Of a stretch of DNA of 64,000 nucleotides, positions 1 to 8,918 are shown piece after piece (positions within the stretch are counted from its first letter, which is position 1; each line of letters starts with the position of its first letter). The translations under genes were made by a program, and so were the position numbers. Origin of the DNA: Phenylobacterium montanum (GTDB lineage Bacteria; Pseudomonadota; Alphaproteobacteria; Caulobacterales; Caulobacteraceae); the NCBI RefSeq assembly GCF_018135625.1, contig NZ_CP073078.1, forward strand, positions 1,116,001 to 1,180,000, in the 5' to 3' direction. The notes under the pieces are model-generated. The model saw nothing but the letters and a program-made list of their open reading frames with translations, was not told where the DNA came from and ran no database searches.

Positions 1-58
1 CAACAGGCCGCCCATGCACGAATTTCATCGTTCGCTCCAAAATGTCCCACATGGCGGT

Positions 59-1630
59 TCAGCTCGCTTGCACGCGTTGATGCAAACGGCGGATAGCGTC
101 CAGCGACGACAGCAGCGCCCCCTCCTGCCAGGCCGGAAGTCGCGATGCGTGCTCGCCCGCGAGCACGATTCGGCCGTCGATCGCGCAGAGGTTGTCGTAG
201 TGTTGGTCCCGAAGCTCCTCGGTCCAATGACCCGCGCAGCCCAGGGTCCACGGCACCCGGTGCCAGGCGACCGCCGCACCGGTCTCGAACTCGGTCCTGT
301 ACTGCGGATGGATGTTGGCGCCGTATTCGAGCGCCTTGGAGATGCGCTCTTCAGGGGACATGGCGGCGAATTCGAAGGCGCTCGGACCGAAGGTGTAGGC
401 GCCCAGCAGCACGCCCTTGCCGCTGCTGAAATAGTCCGTGCTTGGATAGCCGATCATGGCGTTCGGCTGATCGGTGAAGCTGATGCCGCCGTAGATGGCG
501 TCGTCCTGCTCCCAGAAGCGACGCTTGAACTGCAGGCCGACCTTGACTGACGCATCGTAGTAGAGCGCGTCGATCGCGCTCTTCATCGGCGCGCCGACAT
601 TGATCGGGGTCTGGCCAAGGATTGTGGCGGGGATCGTGCAGACGCACCAGTCTGCCTTGGCTTGCTGCGGCGCGCCGCCCGCCTTGGCGTCCTGGAAGGT
701 GGCGACGACACCGTGATCGTCCTGGTGGATGTCGATGACCTTGGCATTGTAGTGAATCAGGCCGTCGAGCTCCCGGCCAAAAGCCTTGCCGATCATGCCC
801 ATGCCGCCGACCGGCTGGAAGATCATCTGCTGGAACTCGTAGATCTGGCCGGCGCTGATGGCCCCCCACAGGCCGGACTTCAGCAGGTCGCTCATCGCCA
901 TGGGCTCCGAGGGCGTCGGCATCGAGGTCAGGCCGCCGCCGGGGTCGGAATCCCAGCCACGCCGCTCGCTGGCCAATACGCCTTTTTTGTATTCGTAGTT
1001 CTTGTCCAGCGCGCCCCATTCGCGCATCGCCTCGAGCAGGACCTCGCGATCCTCCCTGGTGACAGCCTGGTCGAGCTTGCCCTGTTGGGTGCTTTTGGCG
1101 AGCAGTTCGGCGACATGGCCGTCGAAGTCCGCCTGCACTTCCCGATAGCGCTTCGGCTTGCCGCCGAACGCCTTGGTCGAGTGGACATAGGCGGCGTAGT
1201 TGGTCTGTATGAACGGCTCCAGGGCGACGTTCAGCAGCTTGCAATAGTGCAGAACGGCGTAATGGTGATGAGGTAGGCGCCAGGGGCCAGGGTTGAAATA
1301 GAGCCCCTTGTCGAAGCGCACCTCCTGCTTGAAGCCACCAAGTTCGGTATAGGTGTCGCCGCCATAGAGCGACCAGTTCCGACCGCCGGGACGGTCGTTG
1401 TATTCCAGCACCTGGACTTTATAGCCGGCCTTGCGCAGCTCGTAGGCCGCGCACATGCCCGCAAGCCCGGCGCCGAGAATCAGAACCGAAGCGCCCTTGG
1501 AATCTTGGGAAAGTTCGATCGGACCGTTGAAGCCAGACTCGCCGGCATAGGCGAGCCGTGACATCGCCTCCAGCATCACGGCCCCACCCGCGACCGTGCC
1601 GATCATCGCGAACAGCGAGCGACGGCTCAT
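59..1630 (-). CDS. Flavin monoamine oxidase family protein, exported (Tat-like)
   Basis: A 523-aa FAD-dependent amine oxidase that would oxidise a primary or secondary amine to imine plus peroxide; the substrate is unknown. The dinucleotide-binding GAGLAG motif is at residues 53-58, followed about 20 residues later by the E-x-N-x-R-P-G-G-R motif typical of the family. The C-terminus carries the LAGEHAS...PAWQEGAL FAD-contact segment. The N-terminus starts MSRRSLFAMIG and continues into a hydrophobic stretch, a twin-arginine-like signal, so the enzyme probably folds in the cytoplasm and acts in the periplasm. The same frame stays open to 2059, but the upstream 143 codons look non-coding, and the ATG at 1630 coincides with the signal peptide. 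No clear Shine-Dalgarno is visible. The family assignment is secure. Confidence 0.9.
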   Translation of the reverse strand: MSRRSLFAMIGTVAGGAVMLEAMSRLAYAGESGFNGPIELSQDSKGASVLILGAGLAGMCAAYELRKAGYKVQVLEYNDRPGGRNWSLYGGDTYTELGGFKQEVRFDKGLYFNPGPWRLPHHHYAVLHYCKLLNVALEPFIQTNYAAYVHSTKAFGGKPKRYREVQADFDGHVAELLAKSTQQGKLDQAVTREDREVLLEAMREWGALDKNYEYKKGVLASERRGWDSDPGGGLTSMPTPSEPMAMSDLLKSGLWGAISAGQIYEFQQMIFQPVGGMGMIGKAFGRELDGLIHYNAKVIDIHQDDHGVVATFQDAKAGGAPQQAKADWCVCTIPATILGQTPINVGAPMKSAIDALYYDASVKVGLQFKRRFWEQDDAIYGGISFTDQPNAMIGYPSTDYFSSGKGVLLGAYTFGPSAFEFAAMSPEERISKALEYGANIHPQYRTEFETGAAVAWHRVPWTLGCAGHWTEELRDQHYDNLCAIDGRIVLAGEHASRLPAWQEGALLSSLDAIRRLHQRVQAS

Positions 1631-2230
1631 CGGTGTCGAATTCTGGTCAGCCACTCGCCTCGCTCCATTCCACCCGCGGGTCACCCGCCACGCGAATCTG
1701 CTCACTATTTGCAGCTTCTCGGGAAAATGACAGCAAAGGACGCCAAAGCATTCAATCGGGAAGCATATGCCATAGCCCACCAGCCGCGGTGGCGATGAAG
1801 CGAGAAACCTCACCATCCAATGTCCGCACCTGGAAGCTGGCGCAGTGGCGGGCTTGCCCAGCCTATGGCTGCAAATGGCTTTGGGCCCTGGCCGAACAAT
1901 TGGGCTTGAGTTGCAGACCGCCTTCTGCACGTCGGCCTTGGAAATAATGCTGGCCCTAGAAGCAGCCATTCCTGGCCAACGCCGTTGGATGAACGTGAAG
2001 TCCGCGCGTCCTCGTTCCCCGCGTCTCGCGCGTGGCCTTCTCCGCTCGTGAAAGCGCACAACCTGCGCCGAACCGAACGTCAGCGCCCGGCCTAGCCAGC
2101 GCAGACTGAGAGGGCCTCACGGCCTCGCCGTGGGGTCCTCTTTGCAGGAAAATCACCCTCTTTGAGATGGCGGTGACCTTTCCAAATGACAGCTTGCCGC
2201 CAAGCCTCTTTCCAAACCCCGAGCTCACTC
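1631..2230. other. 600-bp gap without a convincing gene
   Basis: Open frames exist on both strands, including the upstream extension of the amine oxidase frame, but their translations are arginine- and cysteine-rich and resemble nothing. The segment must hold the leftward promoter for the amine oxidase. I see no clear hairpin or repeat. Confidence 0.5.
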
Positions 2231-2256
2231 GGAACGATGCGACTGGCGAGGCCGTT
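2231..2256 (+). promoter_or_regulatory. Predicted sigma-EcfG promoter
   Basis: GGAAC at 2231-2235, a 17-nt spacer, then CGTT at 2253-2256. This exactly matches the general-stress EcfG/SigT promoter signature of Alphaproteobacteria. It lies 21 nt before the ATG of a 58-aa ORF, leaving a short leader. An EcfG-type sigma factor is encoded 0.8 kb downstream. Confidence 0.6.
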
Positions 2257-2277
2257 GCAGATTCAGCCGAGGGTTAC

Positions 2278-2454
2278 ATGTCAAATCGAGCCGAACCACA
2301 GACCATCGAAGACCGCGGCGCCGAACTGAACGCGGCGCTCAAGCGGTCACGCGCACGATCCGCTGAGATAGAAGCGGAAGAAGACCAGCTTGAATCTGGT
2401 CGGAAACAGCCCAAGCCAAACATCGATCACGCATCCGACGGCGGCGTCATCTGA
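2278..2454 (+). CDS. Small hydrophilic protein, putative EcfG regulon member
   Basis: A 58-aa, strongly charged protein starting MSNRAEPQTIEDRGAELN, with an acidic/basic helical centre of alternating Glu and Arg. It has no signal peptide or membrane segment. The frame is open from 2167, but an ATG at 2278 with GAGGG just upstream and a perfect GGAAC-N17-CGTT promoter at 2231-2256 fixes the likely start: the promoter would transcribe only from about 2263. I do not recognise a family. Small charged proteins are common in alphaproteobacterial stress regulons, but no function can be assigned. Confidence 0.5.
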   Translation: MSNRAEPQTIEDRGAELNAALKRSRARSAEIEAEEDQLESGRKQPKPNIDHASDGGVI

Positions 2455-2527
2455 TCCGGCCGAGACATGGATGCGCGGACTACGCGCCAGGACGGACTGA
2501 CGCGACAGTCATTTTGAAAGCTGCTGG

Positions 2528-2818
2528 ATGCCCCCTGCAAGAAATCCCTGGTTCAAGGTCGGCCTCGACGCGTGGTCGCTTGGCGTCGAGGCCGCTTCGG
2601 TTATCGGCCTCCGCACGCTAGCGATCGCCAGCGGCGGCCCGGCCGCTGATGCTGAAGCGCGACGGATGATATCCGAGAAGGTCGATGCGGCTTTTGCGCT
2701 GCAAACCCTCGCTGTCACCGGCGGTCTTGGCTTGACGCCGCTCACCGCCACGTCCAGAGCGGTCACCCTCTACCGCCGCAAGGTGAAAGCCAATCGCCGT
2801 AGACTGAGCAGGCCGTGA
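2528..2818 (+). CDS. Small conserved hypothetical protein (phasin-like helical type)
   Basis: A 96-aa protein with the layout W-x-LG-x-EA-x-x-VI-x-LR near the N-terminus, then RRMISEKVDAAF, then a basic C-terminus YRRKVKANRRRLSRP. I know this arrangement from a family of about 90-aa alphaproteobacterial helical proteins usually annotated as hypothetical or phasin-like. It has no signal peptide. It is convergent with the sigma factor gene. The Shine-Dalgarno is weak (GAAAGC). Function unknown; that it is a real gene is fairly likely from its conserved-looking composition. Confidence 0.6.
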   Translation: MPPARNPWFKVGLDAWSLGVEAASVIGLRTLAIASGGPAADAEARRMISEKVDAAFALQTLAVTGGLGLTPLTATSRAVTLYRRKVKANRRRLSRP

Positions 2819-3045
2819 CCTTCGAGCTCCGGGCCTCGCCTGAGCGAGGGGACGCCGCCCGATCTGCGTCTTAGTTCGGGCGAGCGATTTCCTTGGAACA
2901 TTGGGCGTTTGGAACGGGCCTCTCAGGAAAGCTGACGCGACATCAAAAGACCAAAGCTCCCTGAGCGTTGGGCGCACGGCGACCTGGCTTCTGGCGGTGG
3001 CGCAGCGGGCGACGGATGACCCCAGCGTTCTCCGCGATTGCGCGC

Positions 3046-3618
3046 TCAGGCGACGGCTTGATGGCGGAAGGCGTCATCGATGATCGCGTCAAAGGCCAGA
3101 TGAGGCGCTACATCCGCCGCCGGCAACTGACCCGCGGCTAGAATAATTCCGACTTGGCGACGCGCCCGGCTAACCCGGCTTTTGACCGTTCCAATCGCGC
3201 ACCCGAGGATGCTGGCGGCTTCATCGTACGGCATGCCGGCGGCGCCGACGAGGATCAACGCTTCCCGCTGCTCAGCGCTCAGCAGCATCATGGCCCGGCG
3301 TAGATCTGACAGCTCATGCGCAGCCGTCGGATCATCATTCGCCAGCAAGGTGCTTTCGGCGGTCTCTTGGTCGAGCGGTACTCGCCGCCACGAACGCCGC
3401 TTTTCGGAATAGAACTGATTGCGAAGGATCATGAAGGCCCATCCCTTCATGTTCGTTCCGAGCGTGAAGGTGGCGCGCGACCTCCACGCCTTCAGCATGG
3501 TGTCCTGAACGAGATCGTCCGCCTCCGCACGATCGCCCGCCATGGTGCGGCTGAAAGCTCGCAGAGACGGGATAAGCGCCAACAACTCTTCCTGGAATCG
3601 CTTGTCGGTATCGGCCAT
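3046..3618 (-). CDS. ECF sigma factor, EcfG/SigT-like (ECF15)
   Basis: A 190-aa extracytoplasmic-function sigma factor. Region 2 spans about residues 10-75, with the DDLVQDTMLKAW helix at 34-45 and the F-M-I-L-R-N-Q-F-Y-S-E-K-R-R segment characteristic of EcfG proteins (Caulobacter SigT type). Region 4 spans about 105-165 and ends in the GTVKSRVSRAR recognition helix. EcfG sigmas drive the general stress response and are released from the anti-sigma NepR by phosphorylated PhyR. No nepR or phyR gene is adjacent, so this is either the master sigma split from its partners or a paralogue. The start at 3618 is fixed by an AGGAGG 6 nt upstream; the longer frame to 3678 is rejected. Confidence 0.92.
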   Translation of the reverse strand: MADTDKRFQEELLALIPSLRAFSRTMAGDRAEADDLVQDTMLKAWRSRATFTLGTNMKGWAFMILRNQFYSEKRRSWRRVPLDQETAESTLLANDDPTAAHELSDLRRAMMLLSAEQREALILVGAAGMPYDEAASILGCAIGTVKSRVSRARRQVGIILAAGQLPAADVAPHLAFDAIIDDAFRHQAVA

Positions 3619-3950
3619 CTTCGCCTCCTGGCCCCCGACAGCCTCTGCACCAACGCCGCGGCCTCGACTTCGGTCCACGAAAGACCAGGATTGACGAGCT
3701 TATGTTGCTGTCGCGCGGCATGGTCCGTGCGCCTGGATGCGCTGCGCGGTGCCGGCATGGCTCGGGCGCGCGCTTGCGCCGGCGCGAGCGCGCCAGCGGG
3801 ATCCGGGGCCCAAGGTCAGCCTATTGGCTTGAGGGCCGTGTTGGCCTGACCCAGGCGAGCGGCGAGATATCCGTGAAATGGCTCGATTTTTCGGCTCTCC
3901 CAGGAGCTTGCGGGCTGGGTCGACGTTTATGCTACAGATATGGAGGGCCT
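3619..3950. other. Divergent intergenic region, sigma factor / Nramp
   Basis: 332 bp between two divergent genes. The Nramp frame is open across it, but the translation is unlike the family, and the real Nramp ATG (3951) has its own GGAGG. No GGAAC-N16/17-CGTT site is visible, so I find no evidence that the sigma factor autoregulates from here. Confidence 0.5.
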
Positions 3951-5261
3951 ATGGCCGACCTTGCCAATGTCGGCGCACAGAGCCCGCCGGAAGATGTCAA
4001 ACAACCCGAAAAGCCCAAGCTTCTGCAGGTGCTGGGCCCCGGACTGATCACCGGCGCCTCCGACGACGATCCCAGCGGGATCGCCACCTATTCCCAGGTC
4101 GGCGCCCAATTCGGCTACGACATGGGCTGGGTGATGCTGTTCAGCTGGCCGCTGATGTGCGCGATCCAGGAGATCAGCGCACGCATCGGCCGCGTGACCG
4201 GCAAGGGCATCGCCGGAAACCTCAAGGCCTACTATCCGCGCAGCCTGCTGTTTGGCCTGGTCAGCCTGCTTCTGATCGCCAACACCATCAATCTGGGCGC
4301 CGACCTCGGCGCCATGGGCGCATCGCTGAAGCTGGTGATCGGCGGCCCTCAACTGGTCTATGTCGCGCTGTTCGGCCTCGCTTCGATCCTCCTGGAAGTC
4401 TTCGTGCGCTATTCGCGCTACGTCTCGGTGCTCAAATGGCTGACCTTGGCTCTGTTCGCCTATGTCGGCGTCGCCTTTGTCGTGCATGTAGATTGGCTCA
4501 CGTTCGGCCAGCGCCTTGTGGCGCCCAAGATCACGTGGACGTCCGACTATCTCACCTCTCTGGTCGCCATCCTCGGCACCACCATCAGCCCCTACCTGTT
4601 CTTCTGGCAGGCTGAAGAGGAGGTCGAAGAGGTCAAGGAGCGCGACGGGGCCAAACCCCTGGCGCGGGCGCCCAGCCAAGCCAAACCCGAGTTCGCGCGG
4701 ATTCGTCTCGACACCTATCTGGGCATGGGCCTGTCGAACCTCGTGGCCCTCTTCATCATCGTCACCACCGCCGCGACCCTGCACGCCCATGGGGTCACCG
4801 ATATCCAGACTTCCGCTCAGGCGGCGCAGGCGCTCAAGCCGATCGCCGGGCCTGCCACCTTCATCGTGTTTGCGTTGGGCATCGTCGGCACCGGCCTGCT
4901 CGCGGTGCCGGTGCTCGCCGGCTCAGCAGCCTACGCCACCGGCGAGGCCTTCGGCTGGCATGTCGGCCTTGCGCGCAAACTTGGCCGCGCGCCGTCCTTC
5001 TACGCCACGATCGCCATCGCAACCCTTGTGGGCGCCGGCCTTAACTTCACACCGATCGACCCGATCAAGGCGCTCTTCTGGAGTGCAGTGATCAATGGCG
5101 TGGTCGCTGTGCCCGTCATGGCGCTCATGATGCTGCTGGCCAGCAGGCCAAAGATCATGGGGCGCTTCGCCTTGAGCCCCGGCCTGAAGATTGTCGGCTG
5201 GGTGGCGACGGCGGTAATGGCCCTGGCGGCCGTGGCGATGATCGCCACGATCGGTCACTAG
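3951..5261 (+). CDS. Divergent Nramp-family divalent metal transporter
   Basis: A 436-aa integral membrane protein of the SLC11/Nramp superfamily with about 11 hydrophobic segments. The first helix reads GPGLITGASDDDPSG, so the canonical metal-binding DPGN motif is DPSG here (residues 40-43). The sixth-helix MPH motif is replaced by I-S-P-Y (212-215), followed by an acidic AEEEVEEVKE loop. These changes mark a clade separate from classical manganese/iron Nramps, so the substrate (Mn, Mg or another cation) cannot be assumed. The ATG at 3951 follows GGAGG at 3942-3946. It is monocistronic and convergent with the permease gene. Confidence 0.88.
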   Translation: MADLANVGAQSPPEDVKQPEKPKLLQVLGPGLITGASDDDPSGIATYSQVGAQFGYDMGWVMLFSWPLMCAIQEISARIGRVTGKGIAGNLKAYYPRSLLFGLVSLLLIANTINLGADLGAMGASLKLVIGGPQLVYVALFGLASILLEVFVRYSRYVSVLKWLTLALFAYVGVAFVVHVDWLTFGQRLVAPKITWTSDYLTSLVAILGTTISPYLFFWQAEEEVEEVKERDGAKPLARAPSQAKPEFARIRLDTYLGMGLSNLVALFIIVTTAATLHAHGVTDIQTSAQAAQALKPIAGPATFIVFALGIVGTGLLAVPVLAGSAAYATGEAFGWHVGLARKLGRAPSFYATIAIATLVGAGLNFTPIDPIKALFWSAVINGVVAVPVMALMMLLASRPKIMGRFALSPGLKIVGWVATAVMALAAVAMIATIGH

Positions 5262-5450
5262 CCTCCAAAAGACGTTCAACCCCACCAACGAGCTCGCGAA
5301 CTCTTCTGGGCCGATCCGCGCCGCGGCGACACGGACCTGACAGGATCCCGAGCCATGACCGCCGCGATCGCCGGCGACGCTCCGCCTGCGTTGTCGGCAC
5401 GTTAGCCGCCGATCTGGTTCAGCGAGGCGCCGCTGACGCACGCTGATTCA

Positions 5451-7229
5451 TCAGGCGCGCGTCAGCGGCCATATCCAGGCGATAACCAAAGGCCCCACGA
5501 TCAGAACCATCAGCGAGAGCGGCAACCCCAGTCGGGCGTAATCGCCGAACCGGTAGCCGCCGGGCCCCATCACCAGCGTATTGCATTGATGACCGACGGG
5601 GGTGAGGAAATCGCAACCCGCTCCCGTCGCTACCGCCATCAGGAAACCATCCGGGCTGACGTGCAGGCGCGACGCCACAGCCACGGCGATCGGGCCAAGG
5701 ATCAGTACGGTAGGGGCGTTGTGCAAAAAGGGCGACGCGGCCATGGCAAGAACCATCAGGGCGGCCAGGGTTGCGGCCGCAGGCCAGCCCTGCAGCAGCG
5801 GCGCCAGGGCGTGAGCGATCAGGTCTGCGCCGCCGCTGCTTCGCACCGCCTCGCTGAGCGGGGTCAAGGCGCCGATCAGCACCAGCACTGGCGCATCTAG
5901 CGACGCATAGGCCTCGCGCATGCTGATCGCGCCGCTCATCACCATGGCCAGCGCCGCGCCGAAGAAGGCCACCGCCACCGGGGTCAGTTGCAGCCCCGCG
6001 GCGAGCATGGCCGCAACCAGGATGATCAGCGCCGCCGGCCGCTTGGACGCCCCCTCGAGCCGCACCTCGCGCTCCACCAGAGGCAGCGCGCCCAGCGCCA
6101 ACAGCGCGCTCGGGAGCGCCCTTTCCCCCGCCTGCAGCACCAGTACGTCGCCGGCGCGCAACCGCTCGCCGCCAAGCGAGCCGGCGATCTGCGCGCCGCT
6201 GCGGCTGATCCCCATCAGATTGACGCCCAATTGCTCCTGAAACCGCATTTGATCTGCGGTGCGGCCAACAAGCTGCGAGCCGACCTGGACGACGGCCTCG
6301 ATCGAGCGGACCTCTTCCTTGGCTTGTTCTTTCGACGGCTTGTCTTCGGCGCTCACGTGCAGCAGCGGCGTTCGATTGAAGATCAAGCGCAACTGATCGT
6401 GTTCGCCCTGTAATAGCAGCGTGTCGCCGGGCAGGAGCTTTCGGCGCCGGGTAGGTGACGCAATACGCTCGCCGTTGCGCAGCAAAGCCAGGACCTTGAT
6501 TCCATCGCTGGCCAGATCGAGGTCGCGCAAGCTGTTCAGTCCCTGGGGCAACTGCGCTGGCAATTTGGCCTCGGTGGCGTAGGGAGCCGCCAGGGCTTCA
6601 TCCAGGCTCGCCTGGGGGCGTCGCCCCTGGGGCAGCAACCTCCAGCCGAAGCTGACGAACAGAAGGCCCAGCGCCGTCAGGATCAGGCCCACGGGCGCGA
6701 AGTCGAACATCCGGAACGGACGTCCCAAAGCCTCTTCGCGAACTTGGCTGACAATGATGTTGGTGGACGTGCCGACCAGCGTCGTAAGGCCCCCCAGCAA
6801 CGAAAGGAACGACATCGGCATCAGCAGGGAAGACTGCGAGACGCCGGTGGTGCGCGCCAGGCGGATGGCCAGCGGCATCAGCACGGCCAGCGCGCCGACG
6901 TTTTTGGTCATCATGGAAAGGACCGCGGTCGCCGAAGCCAAGGCGGGAACCTGGGTTTGCGGGGACCGCAGTCGGGTGAGAGCGGGCCGTAGCAACTGTT
7001 CGACGACGCCTGAGCGGGTCACGGCGGCGCTGATCACCAGGGCGCTGGCGATGATTATCACTACGTCGCTGGTGAAGCCCTCGAACGCCCGCTGAGCAGG
7101 CACAAGCCCGCAAATCACGCCCACCAACAGCGTCGTCAAGGCGATCAGATCGTAGCGAAACCGCCCCCAGGCGAAACAGATCATGGCGCCGGCGAGCAAG
7201 GTGAAGGTCAGCGCCTGCGGCTGGGTCAT
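5451..7229 (-). CDS. SLC13-family permease with TrkA-C domains
   Basis: A 592-aa transporter of the DASS/SLC13 (ArsB/NhaD-like) fold. Two hydrophobic halves flank a cytoplasmic insertion of two RCK/TrkA-C-like domains, around residues 220-390, with V-G-R-T-A-D-Q-M-R-F typical of the second. The first half contains the VGTSTNI motif and the second half TPVGHQCNTLVMGPGGY, both family hallmarks of the hairpin substrate sites. Likely substrates are dicarboxylates or inorganic anions such as sulfate; this cannot be resolved by reading. The start at 7229 removes 38 non-conserved upstream residues. Confidence 0.88.
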   Translation of the reverse strand: MTQPQALTFTLLAGAMICFAWGRFRYDLIALTTLLVGVICGLVPAQRAFEGFTSDVVIIIASALVISAAVTRSGVVEQLLRPALTRLRSPQTQVPALASATAVLSMMTKNVGALAVLMPLAIRLARTTGVSQSSLLMPMSFLSLLGGLTTLVGTSTNIIVSQVREEALGRPFRMFDFAPVGLILTALGLLFVSFGWRLLPQGRRPQASLDEALAAPYATEAKLPAQLPQGLNSLRDLDLASDGIKVLALLRNGERIASPTRRRKLLPGDTLLLQGEHDQLRLIFNRTPLLHVSAEDKPSKEQAKEEVRSIEAVVQVGSQLVGRTADQMRFQEQLGVNLMGISRSGAQIAGSLGGERLRAGDVLVLQAGERALPSALLALGALPLVEREVRLEGASKRPAALIILVAAMLAAGLQLTPVAVAFFGAALAMVMSGAISMREAYASLDAPVLVLIGALTPLSEAVRSSGGADLIAHALAPLLQGWPAAATLAALMVLAMAASPFLHNAPTVLILGPIAVAVASRLHVSPDGFLMAVATGAGCDFLTPVGHQCNTLVMGPGGYRFGDYARLGLPLSLMVLIVGPLVIAWIWPLTRA

Positions 7230-7444
7230 GTGGTGCTTTCGACGGCGGTCATATCGAGTAATCGGCGGCCTGTGGCGCCGGTTCCCCGGACACCACGCCA
7301 AAAATCTCGCGGGGCCCGGACTGAAGGCCAGGCTGCATCCCAATCACGCCTGTCATCGCAACCTCGGTCGTAACCGAACGTTTCTCGATCGCAATCTTGT
7401 CGGGATCAGTCCGACGGTTCCGCCGTCATTTTGGGAGATCACGC

Positions 7445-8815
7445 ATGCGGCGTCTTTTGACCGCAACTCTTGCAGGCCTTTTGTCGACGACTGCGCCTCT
7501 CGCCCTAGCGCCGTCGGCGGCCCAGGCCCAGATCTCGATCGGCATAAGCGTAAATTTCGCGCCGCCGCCGCTGCCGGTCTACGACCAGCCGCCGATCCCG
7601 GGACCGGACTACCTCTGGACCCCCGGCTACTGGGCCTGGGACGACGATTTCGGCGACTACTACTGGGTTCCTGGCGCCTGGGTGATGGCGCCGCAGCCGG
7701 GGCTCTTGTGGACGCCGGGTTATTGGGGCTGGGACGACGGTGTTTATCTGTTCCACCAGGGATATTGGGGGCCGCACGTCGGCTTCTATGGCGGCGTCGA
7801 CTACGGCTTCGGCTATACAGGCGGAGACTACCAGGGCGGATACTGGCAGAGCGGGCATTTTTTCTACAACCGCTCGGTCAACAATATCACCAATGTCAAT
7901 ATCACCAACGTCTACAACAAGACGGTCGTGATCAACAACGCCCCCCGGGCGAGCTTCAACGGCCCTGGCGGGATTACCGCCCAGCCTACGGCACTGCAGG
8001 CGAGCGCCGCGCATGAGCGGCATGTCGCACTGACAGGAGCTCAGACCCAGCATATCAGGGCCGCCTCGGCCAACACCGCCTTGCGCGCCTCAAGCAACCA
8101 TGGCGCCCCTCCGATCGCCGCAACGACCAAAGCGGGAGTGTTGAGCGGCGCCGGGGTGGTGGCCGCCGCGCACGCCGGCGGCGCCTACAATCCGCCGCCC
8201 GTGACCCAGCGCCAGTCAGGCAAGCCCGGCGCCATGCACCCGGTTGCGGCGGCGAAGGCGTCAGGCGCCCCCGCCCCGACGACGCCCCAGCGGCCCGGAA
8301 CGTCGGCGGCGCCGGCTGCTCGCCCCGAAGGCGCTACGGAGGCCGCTGGTCATCGCCCCCCGATCAATCTGGAAACCAGTCGGCCTTCCGCCGCGCCGTC
8401 GCCGGGTGATCGGCGCGAAACGCCGCCAGCGCCAACACCTGCAGCTCGTCGACAACAGCCGATGCCGTCGGCGCCCCTGCGCGAGCGTCCGATGGAGGCC
8501 GCGCCTGCTGAACGACAAGAGGGCCAGCCGCCGCGCAGGTTGGCGCCTCAGCCCCCCGAAGAGACCCGCACCGAGCGACCGGCGACGGCAGAACGACCCG
8601 CCCCGACAGACCGTCCGGAAGTCGCGCCTCGACCCATGCCGAATGCGGGAGCCGAGGCGGCTCGTCCGCAAGGGCCGCCCCGGACTTCAGCGCCGCCGCC
8701 GTCCGCGATGCGCACCGCTCCGCCGCCAGCCGCTCGGGCTCCGGTCAGGCCTCCTCCCGCGCCCAAGCCCCCGCCAAAGCCGGAAAAGGAAAAAGAAGAC
8801 CACCCGCAGGGCTAG
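7445..8815 (+). CDS. YXWGXW-repeat exported protein with proline-rich tail
   Basis: A 456-aa secreted protein. A Sec signal peptide (residues 1-31, ending S-A-A-Q-A-Q) is followed by aromatic repeats of the form YLWTPGYWAWDD / YYWVPGAWV / LLWTPGYWGWDDG at about residues 55-110, the YXWGXW repeat family. The C-terminal half is a low-complexity, Pro/Ala/Arg-rich extension that is probably disordered. The family is common in alpha- and gammaproteobacterial envelopes; its function is not established. GGGAG lies 7 nt before the ATG at 7445. The gene ends directly against a RIME-like repeat that may provide its 3' hairpin. Confidence 0.85.
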   Translation: MRRLLTATLAGLLSTTAPLALAPSAAQAQISIGISVNFAPPPLPVYDQPPIPGPDYLWTPGYWAWDDDFGDYYWVPGAWVMAPQPGLLWTPGYWGWDDGVYLFHQGYWGPHVGFYGGVDYGFGYTGGDYQGGYWQSGHFFYNRSVNNITNVNITNVYNKTVVINNAPRASFNGPGGITAQPTALQASAAHERHVALTGAQTQHIRAASANTALRASSNHGAPPIAATTKAGVLSGAGVVAAAHAGGAYNPPPVTQRQSGKPGAMHPVAAAKASGAPAPTTPQRPGTSAAPAARPEGATEAAGHRPPINLETSRPSAAPSPGDRRETPPAPTPAARRQQPMPSAPLRERPMEAAPAERQEGQPPRRLAPQPPEETRTERPATAERPAPTDRPEVAPRPMPNAGAEAARPQGPPRTSAPPPSAMRTAPPPAARAPVRPPPAPKPPPKPEKEKEDHPQG

Positions 8816-8918
8816 AGCGAATTGCGCAATTCGGGAATCGCGCACCTCGCTCCAATTATCTGATATCGCATAGCTTTTGTGGAAAGACGGCGTCCACTTT
8901 TCCGCGCGATGCTCTAGC
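8811..8918. repeat. RIME-like intergenic repeat
   Basis: A 108-bp element bounded by perfect 8-bp inverted ends, GCTAGAGC (8811-8818) and GCTCTAGC (8911-8918). Inside is the self-complementary AATTGCGCAATT, and near the right end the segment GTCCACTTTTCCGCGCGATG. This composition resembles the Rhizobium-type intergenic mosaic elements (RIMEs) scattered in Alphaproteobacteria. The left end overlaps the stop codon of the YXWGXW gene. Confidence 0.6.

Noticed and set aside
1631-2059. N-terminal extension of the amine oxidase frame (143 codons)
   Set aside because: The translation is Arg/Cys-rich without family similarity, and the twin-arginine-like signal begins at the ATG at 1630.
2894-2920. 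Two GGAAC boxes near 2894 and 2911
   Set aside because: Neither has CGTT at 16-17 nt, and both lie between convergent genes.
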